From positions 1 through 64,000 of the forward strand of contig NZ_JONM01000016.1 of the NCBI RefSeq assembly GCF_000711875.1: a stretch of 64,000 nucleotides of DNA, in the 5' to 3' direction. The translations under genes and the position numbers were made by a program. How positions within the stretch are numbered: position 1 is the stretch's first letter; every line of letters begins with the position of its first letter. The DNA is from Andreprevotia chitinilytica DSM 18519 (GTDB lineage: Bacteria; Pseudomonadota; Gammaproteobacteria; Burkholderiales; Chitinibacteraceae). The notes beneath the pieces were generated by a model that did no database searches, had not been told where the DNA came from, and saw only the letters and a program-made list of their open reading frames with translations. This document shows, piece by piece, positions 16,027 to 27,219 of the stretch.

Positions 16027-16962
16027 CAAGGTTGCCGTTGGTTTTCCCTCATCGCCGAATTCCGCCAACGCCTCCGCCAGAAAATCAAACACGATGCCAA
16101 TACGCGGTGTGGCACGCAGCTCCCGGTGAGCCGTGAGCCAGACCGGCAGCGACGGGAGCGGTTGCTCCGGCATGAACTGCACCAGCTCCGGAAACGTCTG
16201 CGCCAGATGGCGAATGGCGATGCCGCAACCGAGGCCGGCCCGCACCGCTTGCAGGCCGACGATCTGGTTGTCGCAACGGAACTGGAAGAAATGTCGATCC
16301 ACGTCGAAACCGGCTGCGCGAAAGCCATCAATCATCTGGCCAGATTGATCCAACCCCACCCAGCGGTGCCGGTGCAGGCTGGCCATCTCCAGCGGCACAG
16401 CGATGTTGTCGATGTAATCACGCCGGGCATAAAAGCCCAGCGGCCATTCGGCGATCTTGCGGGCGATCAGCCCGGTTTGCGTCGGCCGCACCATGCGGAT
16501 GGCAATGTCCGCTTCGCGCTCCAGCAGGTTATCCACGCGATTGGAGGCAACCAGCTCCACCTCGATACCCGGCTGAGCCGCTGCCAGCCGCGCCAAAATT
16601 GGCGGCAGGATAAAGGCGGACATCACCTCGCTGGCCGTAATCCGCACCGTGCCGGCAATCGCCTGATCCTGCCCGGCTGCAGCCAGACTTAAGGCTTGTG
16701 CCGCGGCTAACATCCGCTTGGCGGGCTCTAGCAGAGTGTTGCCGATCTCGGTCAGCTGCAAACCACGCGCTACCCGTTCGAACAAGGCGGTGCCAACCTG
16801 GGCTTCCAGCTCGGCAATCTGGCGCGAAACGGTAGGCTGGCTCAGGCCCAATACGTCGGTCGCACGAGACATCGCGCCTTGATCGGCGACGACGACAAAG
16901 GCACGCAACAGGTTCCAATCCAGGCGGCGTGGGTCGAGGCCGCTGAGCGGGGCGGTGGGCAT
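16024..16962 (-). CDS. LysR family transcriptional regulator
   Basis: This 312-residue protein has an N-terminal winged helix-turn-helix (about residues 15-75, with AMSRATDVLGLSQPTVSRQI as recognition region) and a LysR substrate-binding domain (about 95-300). ATG 16962 is preferred because AAGGA lies 8 bases upstream. The earlier ATG at 16986 would put the start inside a palindrome that looks like an operator. It is divergent from a SDR gene with 126 bp between starts, the usual LysR arrangement, so that gene is the likely target. The inducer is unknown. The stop overlaps the repeat at 15929-16026 by 3 bp. Confidence 0.88.
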   Translation of the reverse strand: MPTAPLSGLDPRRLDWNLLRAFVVVADQGAMSRATDVLGLSQPTVSRQIAELEAQVGTALFERVARGLQLTEIGNTLLEPAKRMLAAAQALSLAAAGQDQAIAGTVRITASEVMSAFILPPILARLAAAQPGIEVELVASNRVDNLLEREADIAIRMVRPTQTGLIARKIAEWPLGFYARRDYIDNIAVPLEMASLHRHRWVGLDQSGQMIDGFRAAGFDVDRHFFQFRCDNQIVGLQAVRAGLGCGIAIRHLAQTFPELVQFMPEQPLPSLPVWLTAHRELRATPRIGIVFDFLAEALAEFGDEGKPTATL

Positions 16963-16984
16963 GTCGATAATCCTTAATGTATTC

Positions 16985-16996
16985 ATATGCGCATAT
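16985..16996. promoter_or_regulatory. Perfect 12-bp palindrome in the divergent lysR/SDR promoter region
   Basis: ATATGCGCATAT is a perfect palindrome about 23 bases upstream of the preferred lysR start. TATGCATCCATGCG nearby adds half-sites. Position and AT-rich symmetric sequence suit a LysR operator, but no known regulon motif is matched. Confidence 0.4.
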
Positions 16997-17088
16997 CAGC
17001 TATGCATCCATGCGTATTGTTGTTGACGCGGCGCGATCCGACAATGGTTTCACCCGCCGCGCATCGCGGTCCTTCTCTGGAGCAAACC

Positions 17089-18063
17089 ATGTCTGCCTTG
17101 AAAAATACCGTGATGATCCTGGGCGCTAACGGCCGTATCGGCCGTGCTACCACTGCAGCTTTTGCCCAAGCCGGCTGGCGTGTGATTGCCCAGACCCGCA
17201 CACCGGCACGCTATGCCTTGCCAGCCGGCGCGGAACCGTTGGTGTGCGACGTGCTCGATACCGCTGCCTTGATCGCTGCAGGGCAAAACGCCGACGTGAT
17301 CGTCAACGCGATCAACCCGGAATACACGCAGTGGGAAAAGCATCTGCCGCCGATTACCGCCAGCGTGCTGCAACTCGCCAAGTCCACCCGTGCGCTGCTG
17401 ATGCTGCCGGGCAATGTCTACAACTACGGTCGCGAAATGCCGTCGCAACTGCTGGAGACCACGCCTCAGGTCGCCAATACCAGCAAAGCCAAGCTGCGCA
17501 TCGCGCTGGAATCGCAGATGCAGGCCGCCGCCGCGCAAGGCGTGAACAGCGTGGTGATCCGCGCCGGTGATTTTCTGGGTGGGGAAGGGGCCGGCACCTG
17601 GCTGGACCAGATCATGGCCAAGGGGCTGAAGGGCGGCAGTGTGACCTATATGGGGCCGATGGATGTCGCGCATGCTTGGGCGTATCTGCCTGACCTAGCT
17701 GAGGTGTTTGTGAAAGTGGCGGAACGTCGCGACCAACTTAGCGGTTTCAATGCCTTCAACTTCGAAGGACATACGCTGACCGGGCAGCAGTTCCATGCCG
17801 CGCTCGAACAAGCCGTCGGTCAGGCATTACGGATCAAGCAAATGCCGTGGTGGCTGTTTCGCCTGATCTCGCCAGTGGTGCCGTTGCTGCGTGCCTTGCT
17901 GGAAATGCGTTATCTGTGGAACCGGCCGCATCAATTGGTCGATACCAAGTTGCGTGGTTTGATCGGCAGTACGCCCCGTACCGAGACGGCAGTGGCATTG
18001 CGTGAGGCGCTGGCGGCGCAGGGGTTGTTGCCTGCGAAAGTGGCAGCTGCCCAGCCAGTGTGA
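17089..18063 (+). CDS. NAD(P)-dependent epimerase/dehydratase-like SDR protein
   Basis: This 324-residue protein has an N-terminal Rossmann fold with GANGRIGRAT (about residues 12-21) as dinucleotide-binding loop, and an atypical/extended SDR layout. The expected catalytic Tyr appears within VYNYGRE (about 107-113). The substrate is unknown. ATG 17089 has GGAG about 7 bases upstream, whereas the longer open frame from 16987 overlaps the lysR promoter. Divergent from the LysR gene, which probably controls it. Confidence 0.75.
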   Translation: MSALKNTVMILGANGRIGRATTAAFAQAGWRVIAQTRTPARYALPAGAEPLVCDVLDTAALIAAGQNADVIVNAINPEYTQWEKHLPPITASVLQLAKSTRALLMLPGNVYNYGREMPSQLLETTPQVANTSKAKLRIALESQMQAAAAQGVNSVVIRAGDFLGGEGAGTWLDQIMAKGLKGGSVTYMGPMDVAHAWAYLPDLAEVFVKVAERRDQLSGFNAFNFEGHTLTGQQFHAALEQAVGQALRIKQMPWWLFRLISPVVPLLRALLEMRYLWNRPHQLVDTKLRGLIGSTPRTETAVALREALAAQGLLPAKVAAAQPV

Positions 18064-18084
18064 TCCAAGTATGGATTTTGTAGG

Positions 18085-18120
18085 CGCGTAGGACGGGTTA
18101 GCCGCAAGGCGTAACCCGCG
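18085..18120. repeat. Single palindromic intergenic unit (GGGTTA...TAACCC)
   Basis: CGGGTTAGCC-GCAA-GGCGTAACCCG forms an imperfect stem just after the SDR gene and has the same design as the units at 175-206 and 15929-16026. Confidence 0.6.
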
Positions 18121-18180
18121 AATTCAGCGGGCAAGAGAACCGCCACGCACGGGTCAAACGACCCGGCCGGTGGGGCGGTA

Positions 18181-20163
18181 TTAAACCGGCCGCGTCTTGT
18201 GAAACGTAATCGTCTCGACCGGCACGGATGACGGCGGGGCGGATTTGAAAATGTGCGGCTTCATCTTGCCGATTACATGCATCTCGCACGGTTTGCAATC
18301 GAACTTGAGCGTGTAGGTTTCCGAGCCGGATTTGAGCGTCATCGGCTCGGCGCGGATCTGGCCCTTCACGCCGATCACGCCTTTGGCCTGTTTTGGGCAC
18401 AGGTTGTAGGAGAAACGCAGGCAGTGCTTGGTGATCATCACGCTGACTTCGCCCGGCTCTTCGTGCGCCTCATAAGCAGCCGCGATCAACTGCACGCCAT
18501 GTTTGGTATAGAAAGCGCGCGCAGCGTCGTTGTAGACGTTGGCGAGATAGCTGAGCGAGGTTTCCGGGTAGGCCACCGGCGGTTCGATGGCCTTTTTGCG
18601 TTCCGGGCGTGGCCAAGCGGCAACGCGGGCGGCTTCGAGTTGCTCGATGGCATCGCGGCGTAGCGCGTTGATGGTCGAAGCAGGCACGAACCACGGCTGC
18701 GAAAGCGCGAGCGACACATCGTTGGCGACGAACATGGTATTGCCCAACTTGGCGAGACTGTCGCGCAAACCGGCTTCGGCTTTGGCGGCATCCTTCGCCG
18801 GTTCTAATGCCAGTGCCACGCTGGCGGTAGCAGTACAGCCGTCTTCATCAGTCACGGTGAGCGCGAGGCCATCGGCGGAATCGGCCAGCGACAGCCACGC
18901 GCCGATGCGCCGGTCGGACGACTTCTGTCCCAGTGCCTTTTCCCACGCGTGGTCGCGGTTGCGGCTGATCGGCGTGCCGACTTTCAGACCATCCAGCTGT
19001 TGCATGACCTCGTTCGGAAACACGCGCCAGATCGCGCCGGCTTCGCTCTTGCTGACCTTCTCGACCGTATTGGCCTGCACGCCAACCACGTCGCGCTTCT
19101 TCATGTAATTCAGTCCATCGCCATTGGCGAGCGGCTCGGCGGCATCGATCTCGAACCACTTCGGCCCGACCTTGGTGACGGTGCCGACCGTGACGCCCAC
19201 GTATTTCGGCGAATCGAATGCGCCGATATCTTCCTTGCGCCCCGTGACGAAGTAATCGGTATGGCCGCGGTGGAAATTTTTGTCGACATCCGGCGTGAAG
19301 AAAATGTCCGTGCTGCCGGATGAAGCGCGGGCCAGCTCTGGGCGGCGTTCCAGGATTTCATCCAGCAGCAGGCGGTAATGGGCAGTGATGTTCTTCACAT
19401 AACCCATGTCCTTGTAGCGGCCTTCGATCTTGAACGAGCGCACGCCGGCATCGATTAGGGCTTCCAGATTGGCGCTCTGATCGTTGTCTTTCATTGACAG
19501 CAGATGCTTGTCGAACGCGACCACGCGGCCTTGGGCGTCGGACAGGGTGTAGGGCAGGCGACAGGCTTGCGAGCAATCGCCGCGGTTGGCGCTGCGGCCG
19601 GTATCCGCGTGGCTGATGTTGCACTGGCCGGAATACGCCACGCACAACGCGCCGTGAATGAAGAATTCGATGGTGGTATCCAGCGGCACCGCATCGCGCA
19701 CAGCGCGAATCTGGTCGAGCTTCAACTCCCGCGCCAGCACGATCTGGCTGAACCCGGCATCGGCGAGGAAACGCGCTTTCTCGACGCCACGGATGTCGCA
19801 TTGCGTGGAGGCGTGTAGCTGGATCGGCGGGATATCAAGCTCCAGCACGCCCATGTCCTGCACGATCAGCGCATCCACGCCGGCATCGTAGAGCTGGTGG
19901 ATCAGCTTGCGCGCGGGTTCCAGCTCTGCATCGTGCAGGATGGTATTGAGGGTGACGAAGATGCGGCTGTGATAGCGGTGGGCAAAACGCACCAGCTCGG
20001 CGATCTCGCTGACCTCGTTACTGGCATTGTGCCGCGCCCCGAAGCTCGGCCCACCGATATACACCGCGTCCGCGCCATGCAGGATCGCTTCGCGACCGAT
20101 GTCGATGTTCTTGGCAGGGGAGAGGAGTTCAAGCTGGTGGGCGGGCAGGCTCATGGCAGACAA
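18181..20163 (-). CDS. rlhA: U32 family 23S rRNA cytidine-2501 hydroxylase RlhA
   Basis: This 660-residue protein matches RlhA (formerly YdcP, ~650 residues) rather than the shorter TrhP/YegQ (~450). The U32 peptidase-like barrel carries the Cys-rich signature YSGQCNISHADTGRSANRG (about residues 175-195) and SQACRLPY, expected to hold an Fe-S cluster. A long C-terminal region with further Cys pairs (LKFDCKPCEMH) is retained. RlhA makes 5-hydroxycytidine at C2501 of 23S rRNA using prephenate in E. coli. The third codon after the start is a second ATG (20154), so the first residue is uncertain by three. Confidence 0.85.
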   Translation of the reverse strand: MSAMSLPAHQLELLSPAKNIDIGREAILHGADAVYIGGPSFGARHNASNEVSEIAELVRFAHRYHSRIFVTLNTILHDAELEPARKLIHQLYDAGVDALIVQDMGVLELDIPPIQLHASTQCDIRGVEKARFLADAGFSQIVLARELKLDQIRAVRDAVPLDTTIEFFIHGALCVAYSGQCNISHADTGRSANRGDCSQACRLPYTLSDAQGRVVAFDKHLLSMKDNDQSANLEALIDAGVRSFKIEGRYKDMGYVKNITAHYRLLLDEILERRPELARASSGSTDIFFTPDVDKNFHRGHTDYFVTGRKEDIGAFDSPKYVGVTVGTVTKVGPKWFEIDAAEPLANGDGLNYMKKRDVVGVQANTVEKVSKSEAGAIWRVFPNEVMQQLDGLKVGTPISRNRDHAWEKALGQKSSDRRIGAWLSLADSADGLALTVTDEDGCTATASVALALEPAKDAAKAEAGLRDSLAKLGNTMFVANDVSLALSQPWFVPASTINALRRDAIEQLEAARVAAWPRPERKKAIEPPVAYPETSLSYLANVYNDAARAFYTKHGVQLIAAAYEAHEEPGEVSVMITKHCLRFSYNLCPKQAKGVIGVKGQIRAEPMTLKSGSETYTLKFDCKPCEMHVIGKMKPHIFKSAPPSSVPVETITFHKTRPV

Positions 20164-20260
20164 CTGGATGTGGCGGTGAGGGGCGGAAGTATAACGGAAT
20201 CAAGGGCTTGAAGGCCAAACGAAGCGCCGGCCGGATGGGGCGGGATTCTGCAGAAATGAC

Positions 20261-20285
20261 AACGGGCCGCATCAGCGGCCCGTTT
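20261..20285 (-). terminator. Rho-independent terminator after thiC
   Basis: AACGGGCCGC-ATCA-GCGGCCCGTT is a perfect 10-bp stem, 23 bases beyond the thiC stop. The minus-strand tail is GTCATTT, so the U-run is short but the stem is strong. Confidence 0.75.
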
Positions 20286-20307
20286 GAGTAGAGCGAGGTG
20301 CTCGGGA

Positions 20308-22380
<2,073 letters not shown>

Positions 22381-22477
22381 GAAGATGCGTCGAAGGTACT
22401 GAACTTATGGGATAATCGCAAGTTGATTTCAGTTGACCAGACGGCCGGAAACCGGGCCGCATTGAGGTGAAGCAAAA

Positions 22478-23128
22478 ATGGATTGGGAACAAGCCCGCTA
22501 CCTGATGGTTGAACAGCAGATCCGCCCGTGGAACGTGCTCGACAGCCAAGTCCTCGAACGCCTGTTCGCCGTGAAGCGTGAAGATTTCGTGCCGGCCGAT
22601 AAGAAGGATCTGGCGTTCGTCGATACGCAACTGCCGCTCGGCAATGGCAATTTCATGCTGGAACCGAAGCTGGAAGCCAAGCTGGTGCAGGATGTTGAGT
22701 TGAAAGCGACTGATCGCGTACTCGTTGTTGGCGCTGGTACTGGCTACGTTGTAGCGCTGGCTGCCGGTTTGGCCGCACAGGTGATCGGTGTCGAGATCGA
22801 CCTTGCGCTCAAGCAGGCTGCAGAAGCCAATTTGCTGCGCGCAGGTATCCGCAATGCGCGAATTGACGAAGGCGACGGACTTTCTGCAGCACACTCCGCT
22901 GGCCCGTTCGACGCGATCATCGTGACCGGCTCATTGCCCGAAGTATCGGCCGGGCTGAAAGAGCAGCTTGCAGATGGCGGCCGTCTGATCGCTATTGTGG
23001 GTGAACTGCCCATCATGACCGCTGTACGGGTAACCCGTGCTGGCGGCAGTTTTGGCGAAACTCGCCTGTTTGAATATAATCTGCCGCGATTGAAGAATGC
23101 ATCTGCTGAGACGGCTTTTGATTTCTAA
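22478..23128 (+). CDS. Protein-L-isoaspartate O-methyltransferase family protein
   Basis: This 216-residue protein has the SAM-binding motif VLVVGAGTGYV (about residues 75-85) and the PCMT-typical N-terminal segment MVEQQIRPWNV with FVPADKKDLAF. Canonical Pcm repairs isoaspartyl residues by methylation. This subgroup, common in betaproteobacteria and often next to tolC, lacks some Pcm residues and its substrate is not settled. GAGGTG lies 7 bases before ATG 22478. It is divergent from thiC and ends in a strong terminator. Confidence 0.8.
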   Translation: MDWEQARYLMVEQQIRPWNVLDSQVLERLFAVKREDFVPADKKDLAFVDTQLPLGNGNFMLEPKLEAKLVQDVELKATDRVLVVGAGTGYVVALAAGLAAQVIGVEIDLALKQAAEANLLRAGIRNARIDEGDGLSAAHSAGPFDAIIVTGSLPEVSAGLKEQLADGGRLIAIVGELPIMTAVRVTRAGGSFGETRLFEYNLPRLKNASAETAFDF

Positions 23129-23152
23129 GCAGATGGGTATTGGGAATACTTA

Positions 23153-23181
23153 AAAAAGCGCGCCAGTCTGGCGCGCTTTTT
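23153..23181. terminator. Bidirectional terminator before the polysaccharide locus
   Basis: AAAAAGCGCGCCAG-TC-TGGCGCGCTTTTT is a near-perfect palindrome with A- and T-runs on both sides, 25 bases after the methyltransferase stop. It isolates the following 31-kb locus from upstream transcription. Confidence 0.88.
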
Positions 23182-23371
23182 AGTTACTGAGGACAGTTCC
23201 AGGCTGGCCGTGTGCTCTGAGAGTCGGTGTATGTGCCGTATAGCTGAATCACGGTTTGTTTAGGGTTTGCGCATGGTGTTTCGCGATGTGTTTCGGTGGT
23301 CAGGCCGAGTGTGACAGAGATGTGAAGCTTATCTCGCGAACCGGCCATCCCATTGGAGGGAGGATGAAATC

Positions 23372-25966
23372 GTGCTAACGTCTGCCGCTGGCCGAGCCCA
23401 GTGGCTCGCATACTTATCGAAGACAATATTGTTTCCTACCTATTCCATGATTGCTCGCTTGTTCCGTGTGTTTGCGTGTGTGGCGATTGTCACCGCGACC
23501 TCTGCTTATGCAGAAAGTGCTTGTACGTCCGGCTCGGGCGATTGCTCGGCGGCTGCCGGCGGCAGCTCCACCGGTTCTTCGGTCAACAGCGCGTACTCAG
23601 CTAATCGCGACTGGACCAGTGGCACCGTTTTGAACGCAGGCCAACCGCAGGGCGCCCAATCTTCCAATCAGTACGCCTACTTGAACCAAGGGGCGTTGCC
23701 TGCGTTGCCGGAGCCGACATGCGAGCAATATCTGGCACCGCAGCCCTATCTGCCAGCCGCGCAATTACTGAATAACGGGCAAAATAATGGTCAAGCTGCT
23801 CAGTCCGCCACGCAGCAGCTTTCCACGGGGCAATCGACCGGCCGTCAGTCCTCGTCGATAAGCCCGGTTCCAGCGACAGCCCAGCAAACCTACCTACAGT
23901 CCAATGCTCGTCCGCTGCCGCCGATTACCGATTTCCAGCGCTATCTGTGCAAAACCACTAACGAATATCTGCCGGTCTACGGCGCAAAAGTGTTCGCGCA
24001 ACAGCGTCTGCTGGCTCCATTGCCAGCCGGCAGCGTTTCACTTGATTACGTCTTAGGTGTTGGCGATACCTTTGCCCTGCGCATTTGGGGTCAGCTCGAT
24101 GCCGATTTGCTGCTGATGGTCGATCGTTCGGGCAATGTATTCATTCCCAAGGTTGGTAACGTCCAAGTGGTTGGCGTGCCGTTCGGCGAACTCAAGGTGC
24201 GGCTGAATCAGGCGATCTCCAAGGTATTCCGCAATTTTGAACTCGCGGTCACGATGGGCGAACTCAAGGCCGTATCCGTCTTCGTCGTCGGCCAGGTGCA
24301 ACAGCCCGGCAGCTACACGCTGCCAGCGTTGTCCACGGTGATGACGGCTCTTACAGCAGCCGGTGGACCATCGCTGCAGGGCAGCATGCGCCATATCGAG
24401 ATCAAGCGTGCAGGCAAGACTGTGCGCGACGTCGATCTCTATGACTTGCTGCTGCGCGGTGACAAGAGCCAGGATTTGCTGCTGCAAGCTGGTGACGTGG
24501 TTCACGTGGGCACCGTTGGCCCGCAAGTGGCCATCCATGGCGGTGTCAATGTGCCTTCAGTCTACGAGTTGCGCGGCAAGGAATCCTTGCGAGAGCTGCT
24601 GGATTGGGCGGGTGGCTTGAGCTTGAGTGGTCTGGACGGCAAGGCCTCGATCGAGCGCATTGCAGACCAGAAAACGCGCAAGGTCGATGCAATCGAACTG
24701 AAAAAGGCGGATAGCTTCGCATTGCACGGTGGCGACGTCGTGCAAGTGTACAAACTGGCCGATCAAGTCGAAAACATGGTGCTGCTGAAGGGTAACGTCT
24801 CCCAGCCGTTACGTATGCCGTGGTGGGAAGGCATGCACATCAGCGACCTGATCACCTCGCGTCAACAGCTGGTTGACCCGCAGTTCTGGCAAAGCCGTCA
24901 ACGGCCATTCCGGCAGAATTCGGCAATGTCGCTAGCCCAAACCTCGGCTCAAAACGGTCGCGAGAAGATTGGTGCGCGCAATACAGAAACAGTGCGTCAG
25001 GAATTGCGCACCGAACAGATCGAGATCAACTGGGATTACGCGACCATCGAGCGCACAGACGCTGATTTCCGCACGCATCTGGTGTCCTTCGATCTTGCCA
25101 AGGCGCTGGCCAAGGATGCGAGGCAGGATCTGGTATTGCAGCCGGGCGACGTGATCCATATCTTCTCGAAGAGCGACATCCAGGTTCCTGGTGCCAAACA
25201 AACCCGTTTTGTGCGCCTGGAAGGCGAAGTGCGTACCCCAGGTATCTACGAAGTCCAACGTGGCGAGACCCTATGTCAGTTGATTGCCCGCATCGGTGGT
25301 TTAACTGAGGACGCCTACCTCTATGGCGCGGAGTTCAACCGTGAGTCGGTCAAGGAGTCGCAACGCGATGCGATGGACAAGTTGGCAGACGAACTTGAGC
25401 AAGGTGCGCAGCAATTCGCTAGCGCTCAAGCGCAGAATGCCGTCAGCGAAAAAGATGTGCAGGCGGCTCAATTAACGGCTGGCCAGCAAAGCAGTTGGGC
25501 CAACAAATTGCGCAATGCCGAAGTCAGCGGCCGGATCGTCTTGGGCCTCGGTCCGGACGCGCGAGAATTGAACGCACTGCCGGACGTCAGTCTGGAAGAT
25601 GGCGATCGTTTCTTTGTCCCCGGCAAGTCCGCCACGATCAACGTGGTCGGCTCCGTGTTTAACAAGAACGCGAGCTATCTGTATCGAAATGGCGCAAAGG
25701 TTGATGATTACGTAGCACTGGCTGGTGGCCCGACCCGTACCGCTGACAAGGGTAGTGTTTATGTAATTCGTGCGGATGGTTCGGTGATCTCCGAGCAGCA
25801 ATACACCTTCCGTAGCGTTGGTGGAGCTCGAGTTTTGCCGGGCGATACGATTATCGTGCCGGAAAAACTTGATCGAACAACGTTCGTGAAGAACTTGATG
25901 GACTGGACGCAGATTCTTGCTAACTTCGGTACCGGTGCCGCAGCCATCAAGGTGTTAGGCCAGTAA
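23372..25966 (+). CDS. Wza-like polysaccharide export protein with SLBB domains
   Basis: This 864-residue protein has a Gln/Ser/Asn-rich N-terminal region, a Poly_export domain (about residues 215-305, LDYVLGVGDTFALRIWGQLD) and several SLBB repeats up to the C-terminus. It is much longer than E. coli Wza (~380) and has no lipobox, so it belongs to the long SLBB exporter group of EPS loci, forming the periplasmic/outer-membrane channel. Two starts compete. GTG 23372 has GGAGG 8 bases upstream, while ATG 23447 (MIARLFRVFACV) begins at the signal peptide but lacks a ribosome site. First gene of the polysaccharide locus. Confidence 0.82.
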   Translation: MLTSAAGRAQWLAYLSKTILFPTYSMIARLFRVFACVAIVTATSAYAESACTSGSGDCSAAAGGSSTGSSVNSAYSANRDWTSGTVLNAGQPQGAQSSNQYAYLNQGALPALPEPTCEQYLAPQPYLPAAQLLNNGQNNGQAAQSATQQLSTGQSTGRQSSSISPVPATAQQTYLQSNARPLPPITDFQRYLCKTTNEYLPVYGAKVFAQQRLLAPLPAGSVSLDYVLGVGDTFALRIWGQLDADLLLMVDRSGNVFIPKVGNVQVVGVPFGELKVRLNQAISKVFRNFELAVTMGELKAVSVFVVGQVQQPGSYTLPALSTVMTALTAAGGPSLQGSMRHIEIKRAGKTVRDVDLYDLLLRGDKSQDLLLQAGDVVHVGTVGPQVAIHGGVNVPSVYELRGKESLRELLDWAGGLSLSGLDGKASIERIADQKTRKVDAIELKKADSFALHGGDVVQVYKLADQVENMVLLKGNVSQPLRMPWWEGMHISDLITSRQQLVDPQFWQSRQRPFRQNSAMSLAQTSAQNGREKIGARNTETVRQELRTEQIEINWDYATIERTDADFRTHLVSFDLAKALAKDARQDLVLQPGDVIHIFSKSDIQVPGAKQTRFVRLEGEVRTPGIYEVQRGETLCQLIARIGGLTEDAYLYGAEFNRESVKESQRDAMDKLADELEQGAQQFASAQAQNAVSEKDVQAAQLTAGQQSSWANKLRNAEVSGRIVLGLGPDARELNALPDVSLEDGDRFFVPGKSATINVVGSVFNKNASYLYRNGAKVDDYVALAGGPTRTADKGSVYVIRADGSVISEQQYTFRSVGGARVLPGDTIIVPEKLDRTTFVKNLMDWTQILANFGTGAAAIKVLGQ

Positions 25967-25985
25967 GTCTCTCCGATTGACCCAA

Positions 25986-26005
25986 CGGGGCGCTAAAGCG
26001 CCCCG
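25986..26005. repeat. Perfect GC-rich hairpin between the wza-like and wzz-like genes
   Basis: CGGGGCGC-TAAA-GCGCCCCG is a perfect 8-bp stem about 20 bases after the exporter stop, with no T-run. It may modulate read-through or protect the upstream mRNA. Confidence 0.55.
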
Positions 26006-26025
26006 CAACACAGCAGCTCGTATTG

Positions 26026-27219
26026 ATGGAAAACCAAGTCATCCCTAGCCCTGCAGAGCAGGAAGTCAGTCTGCTTGATTTGCTGATTGTATTAGTCAAG
26101 TACCGCAAATTGCTGATTGGCTTGCCGGCGATCGCTGGTGTTGCTGCGTTGGTGTACAGCCTGCTTGCTACCCCGGTATTTGAGGCGAAAACCTCGATCC
26201 TGCCACCACAGCAACAGCAATCGAGTGCTGCGGCCATGCTGTCGCAACTTGGTGGCCTTGCTGGTGCGGCCGGTGGTGCGCTGGGCGTCAAGAGTCCGAA
26301 TGATCTGTATATCGCGATGATGCAAAGTCGCAATTTGGAGACGCAGCTAGTCGAGCGTTTCAAATTGCGAGAGGCGTACGAATCCAAATCTTTAGAGGGG
26401 ACGCTCAAGCAGCTTGAGGGCAATAGCAAAATTGCCAGCAGTAAGGATGGCTTGATTACTATCTCAGTTGAAGATACATCGGCGAAGCGCGCGGCAGAGC
26501 TGGCGAATGCTTACGTTGATGGACTCCGTCAGTTGACCAAGGAGCTTGCAATCGGCGAAGCGGCGCTACGCCGCCAATTCTTCGAAGGGCAATTGCAAAA
26601 AGCAAAAAAAGAACTTGCTGATGCAGAAGTGGCGCTCAAGCAGGTACAAGAAAAAACCGGCTTGCTGCAACTTGAAGCACAGGGCAGGGCAACCATCGAG
26701 GCGCTCGCCTCATTGCGTGCCCAAATGGCTGCCAAACAGGTACAGCTTGGTGCCATGCGCCATGCCATGACCAATGATAACCCTGAGTATCAGCGTACTC
26801 GTGCCGAATTGGGCGGCTTGCAGCAGCAGTTGGCTGAATTGACCAAGGGGGGCAGTGACGATGATGTCGTGTTGTCTCGATCCCAAGTGCCTGAAGCTGG
26901 GCTGGCGTACATCCGTAAGATGCGTGATGTTAAATATTATGAAACCCTATTCGAGCTGGTTTCGAAACAATATGAACTTGCCAAGCTTGATGAGGCACGT
27001 GATGGCGCCAACATTCAGGTGCTAGATCCAGCTGTTGAGCCGGAATATAAAGTTAAACCAAGGCGTTCGTTGCTGATTGTCCTCGCGTTGGTGGGCGGTT
27101 TCTTCCTTGCGCTACTCGTTTCGTTTGTTCGAGAGGCGTTGCTGCAAATGTGCCGCAACTCAGAGCAACAGGCCCGATTGGAGAAACTGCGCAGCATCTG
27201 GAAAGGCCGACTGGCATGA
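26026..27219 (+). CDS. Wzz-like polysaccharide co-polymerase (chain-length determinant)
   Basis: This 397-residue protein has a membrane helix near residues 28-47 ([20 protein letters not shown]), a Wzz domain, a long periplasmic coiled coil (about 160-270) and a second helix near the C-terminus ([20 protein letters not shown]). The proline-containing motif before that helix is present ([11 protein letters not shown]). There is no C-terminal tyrosine kinase domain, so it is a PCP1-type protein controlling chain length of a Wzy polymer. ATG 26026 is used; a TTG lies one codon upstream. It overlaps rfbB by ATGA. Confidence 0.87.
   Translation: MENQVIPSPAEQEVSLLDLLIVLVKYRKLLIGLPAIAGVAALVYSLLATPVFEAKTSILPPQQQQSSAAAMLSQLGGLAGAAGGALGVKSPNDLYIAMMQSRNLETQLVERFKLREAYESKSLEGTLKQLEGNSKIASSKDGLITISVEDTSAKRAAELANAYVDGLRQLTKELAIGEAALRRQFFEGQLQKAKKELADAEVALKQVQEKTGLLQLEAQGRATIEALASLRAQMAAKQVQLGAMRHAMTNDNPEYQRTRAELGGLQQQLAELTKGGSDDDVVLSRSQVPEAGLAYIRKMRDVKYYETLFELVSKQYELAKLDEARDGANIQVLDPAVEPEYKVKPRRSLLIVLALVGGFFLALLVSFVREALLQMCRNSEQQARLEKLRSIWKGRLA

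Noticed and set aside
24001-25966. A Wzc-type tyrosine kinase or ABC exporter for the locus
   Set aside because: Neither the exporter nor the Wzz-like protein carries Walker motifs, and no ABC transporter genes are in the locus.
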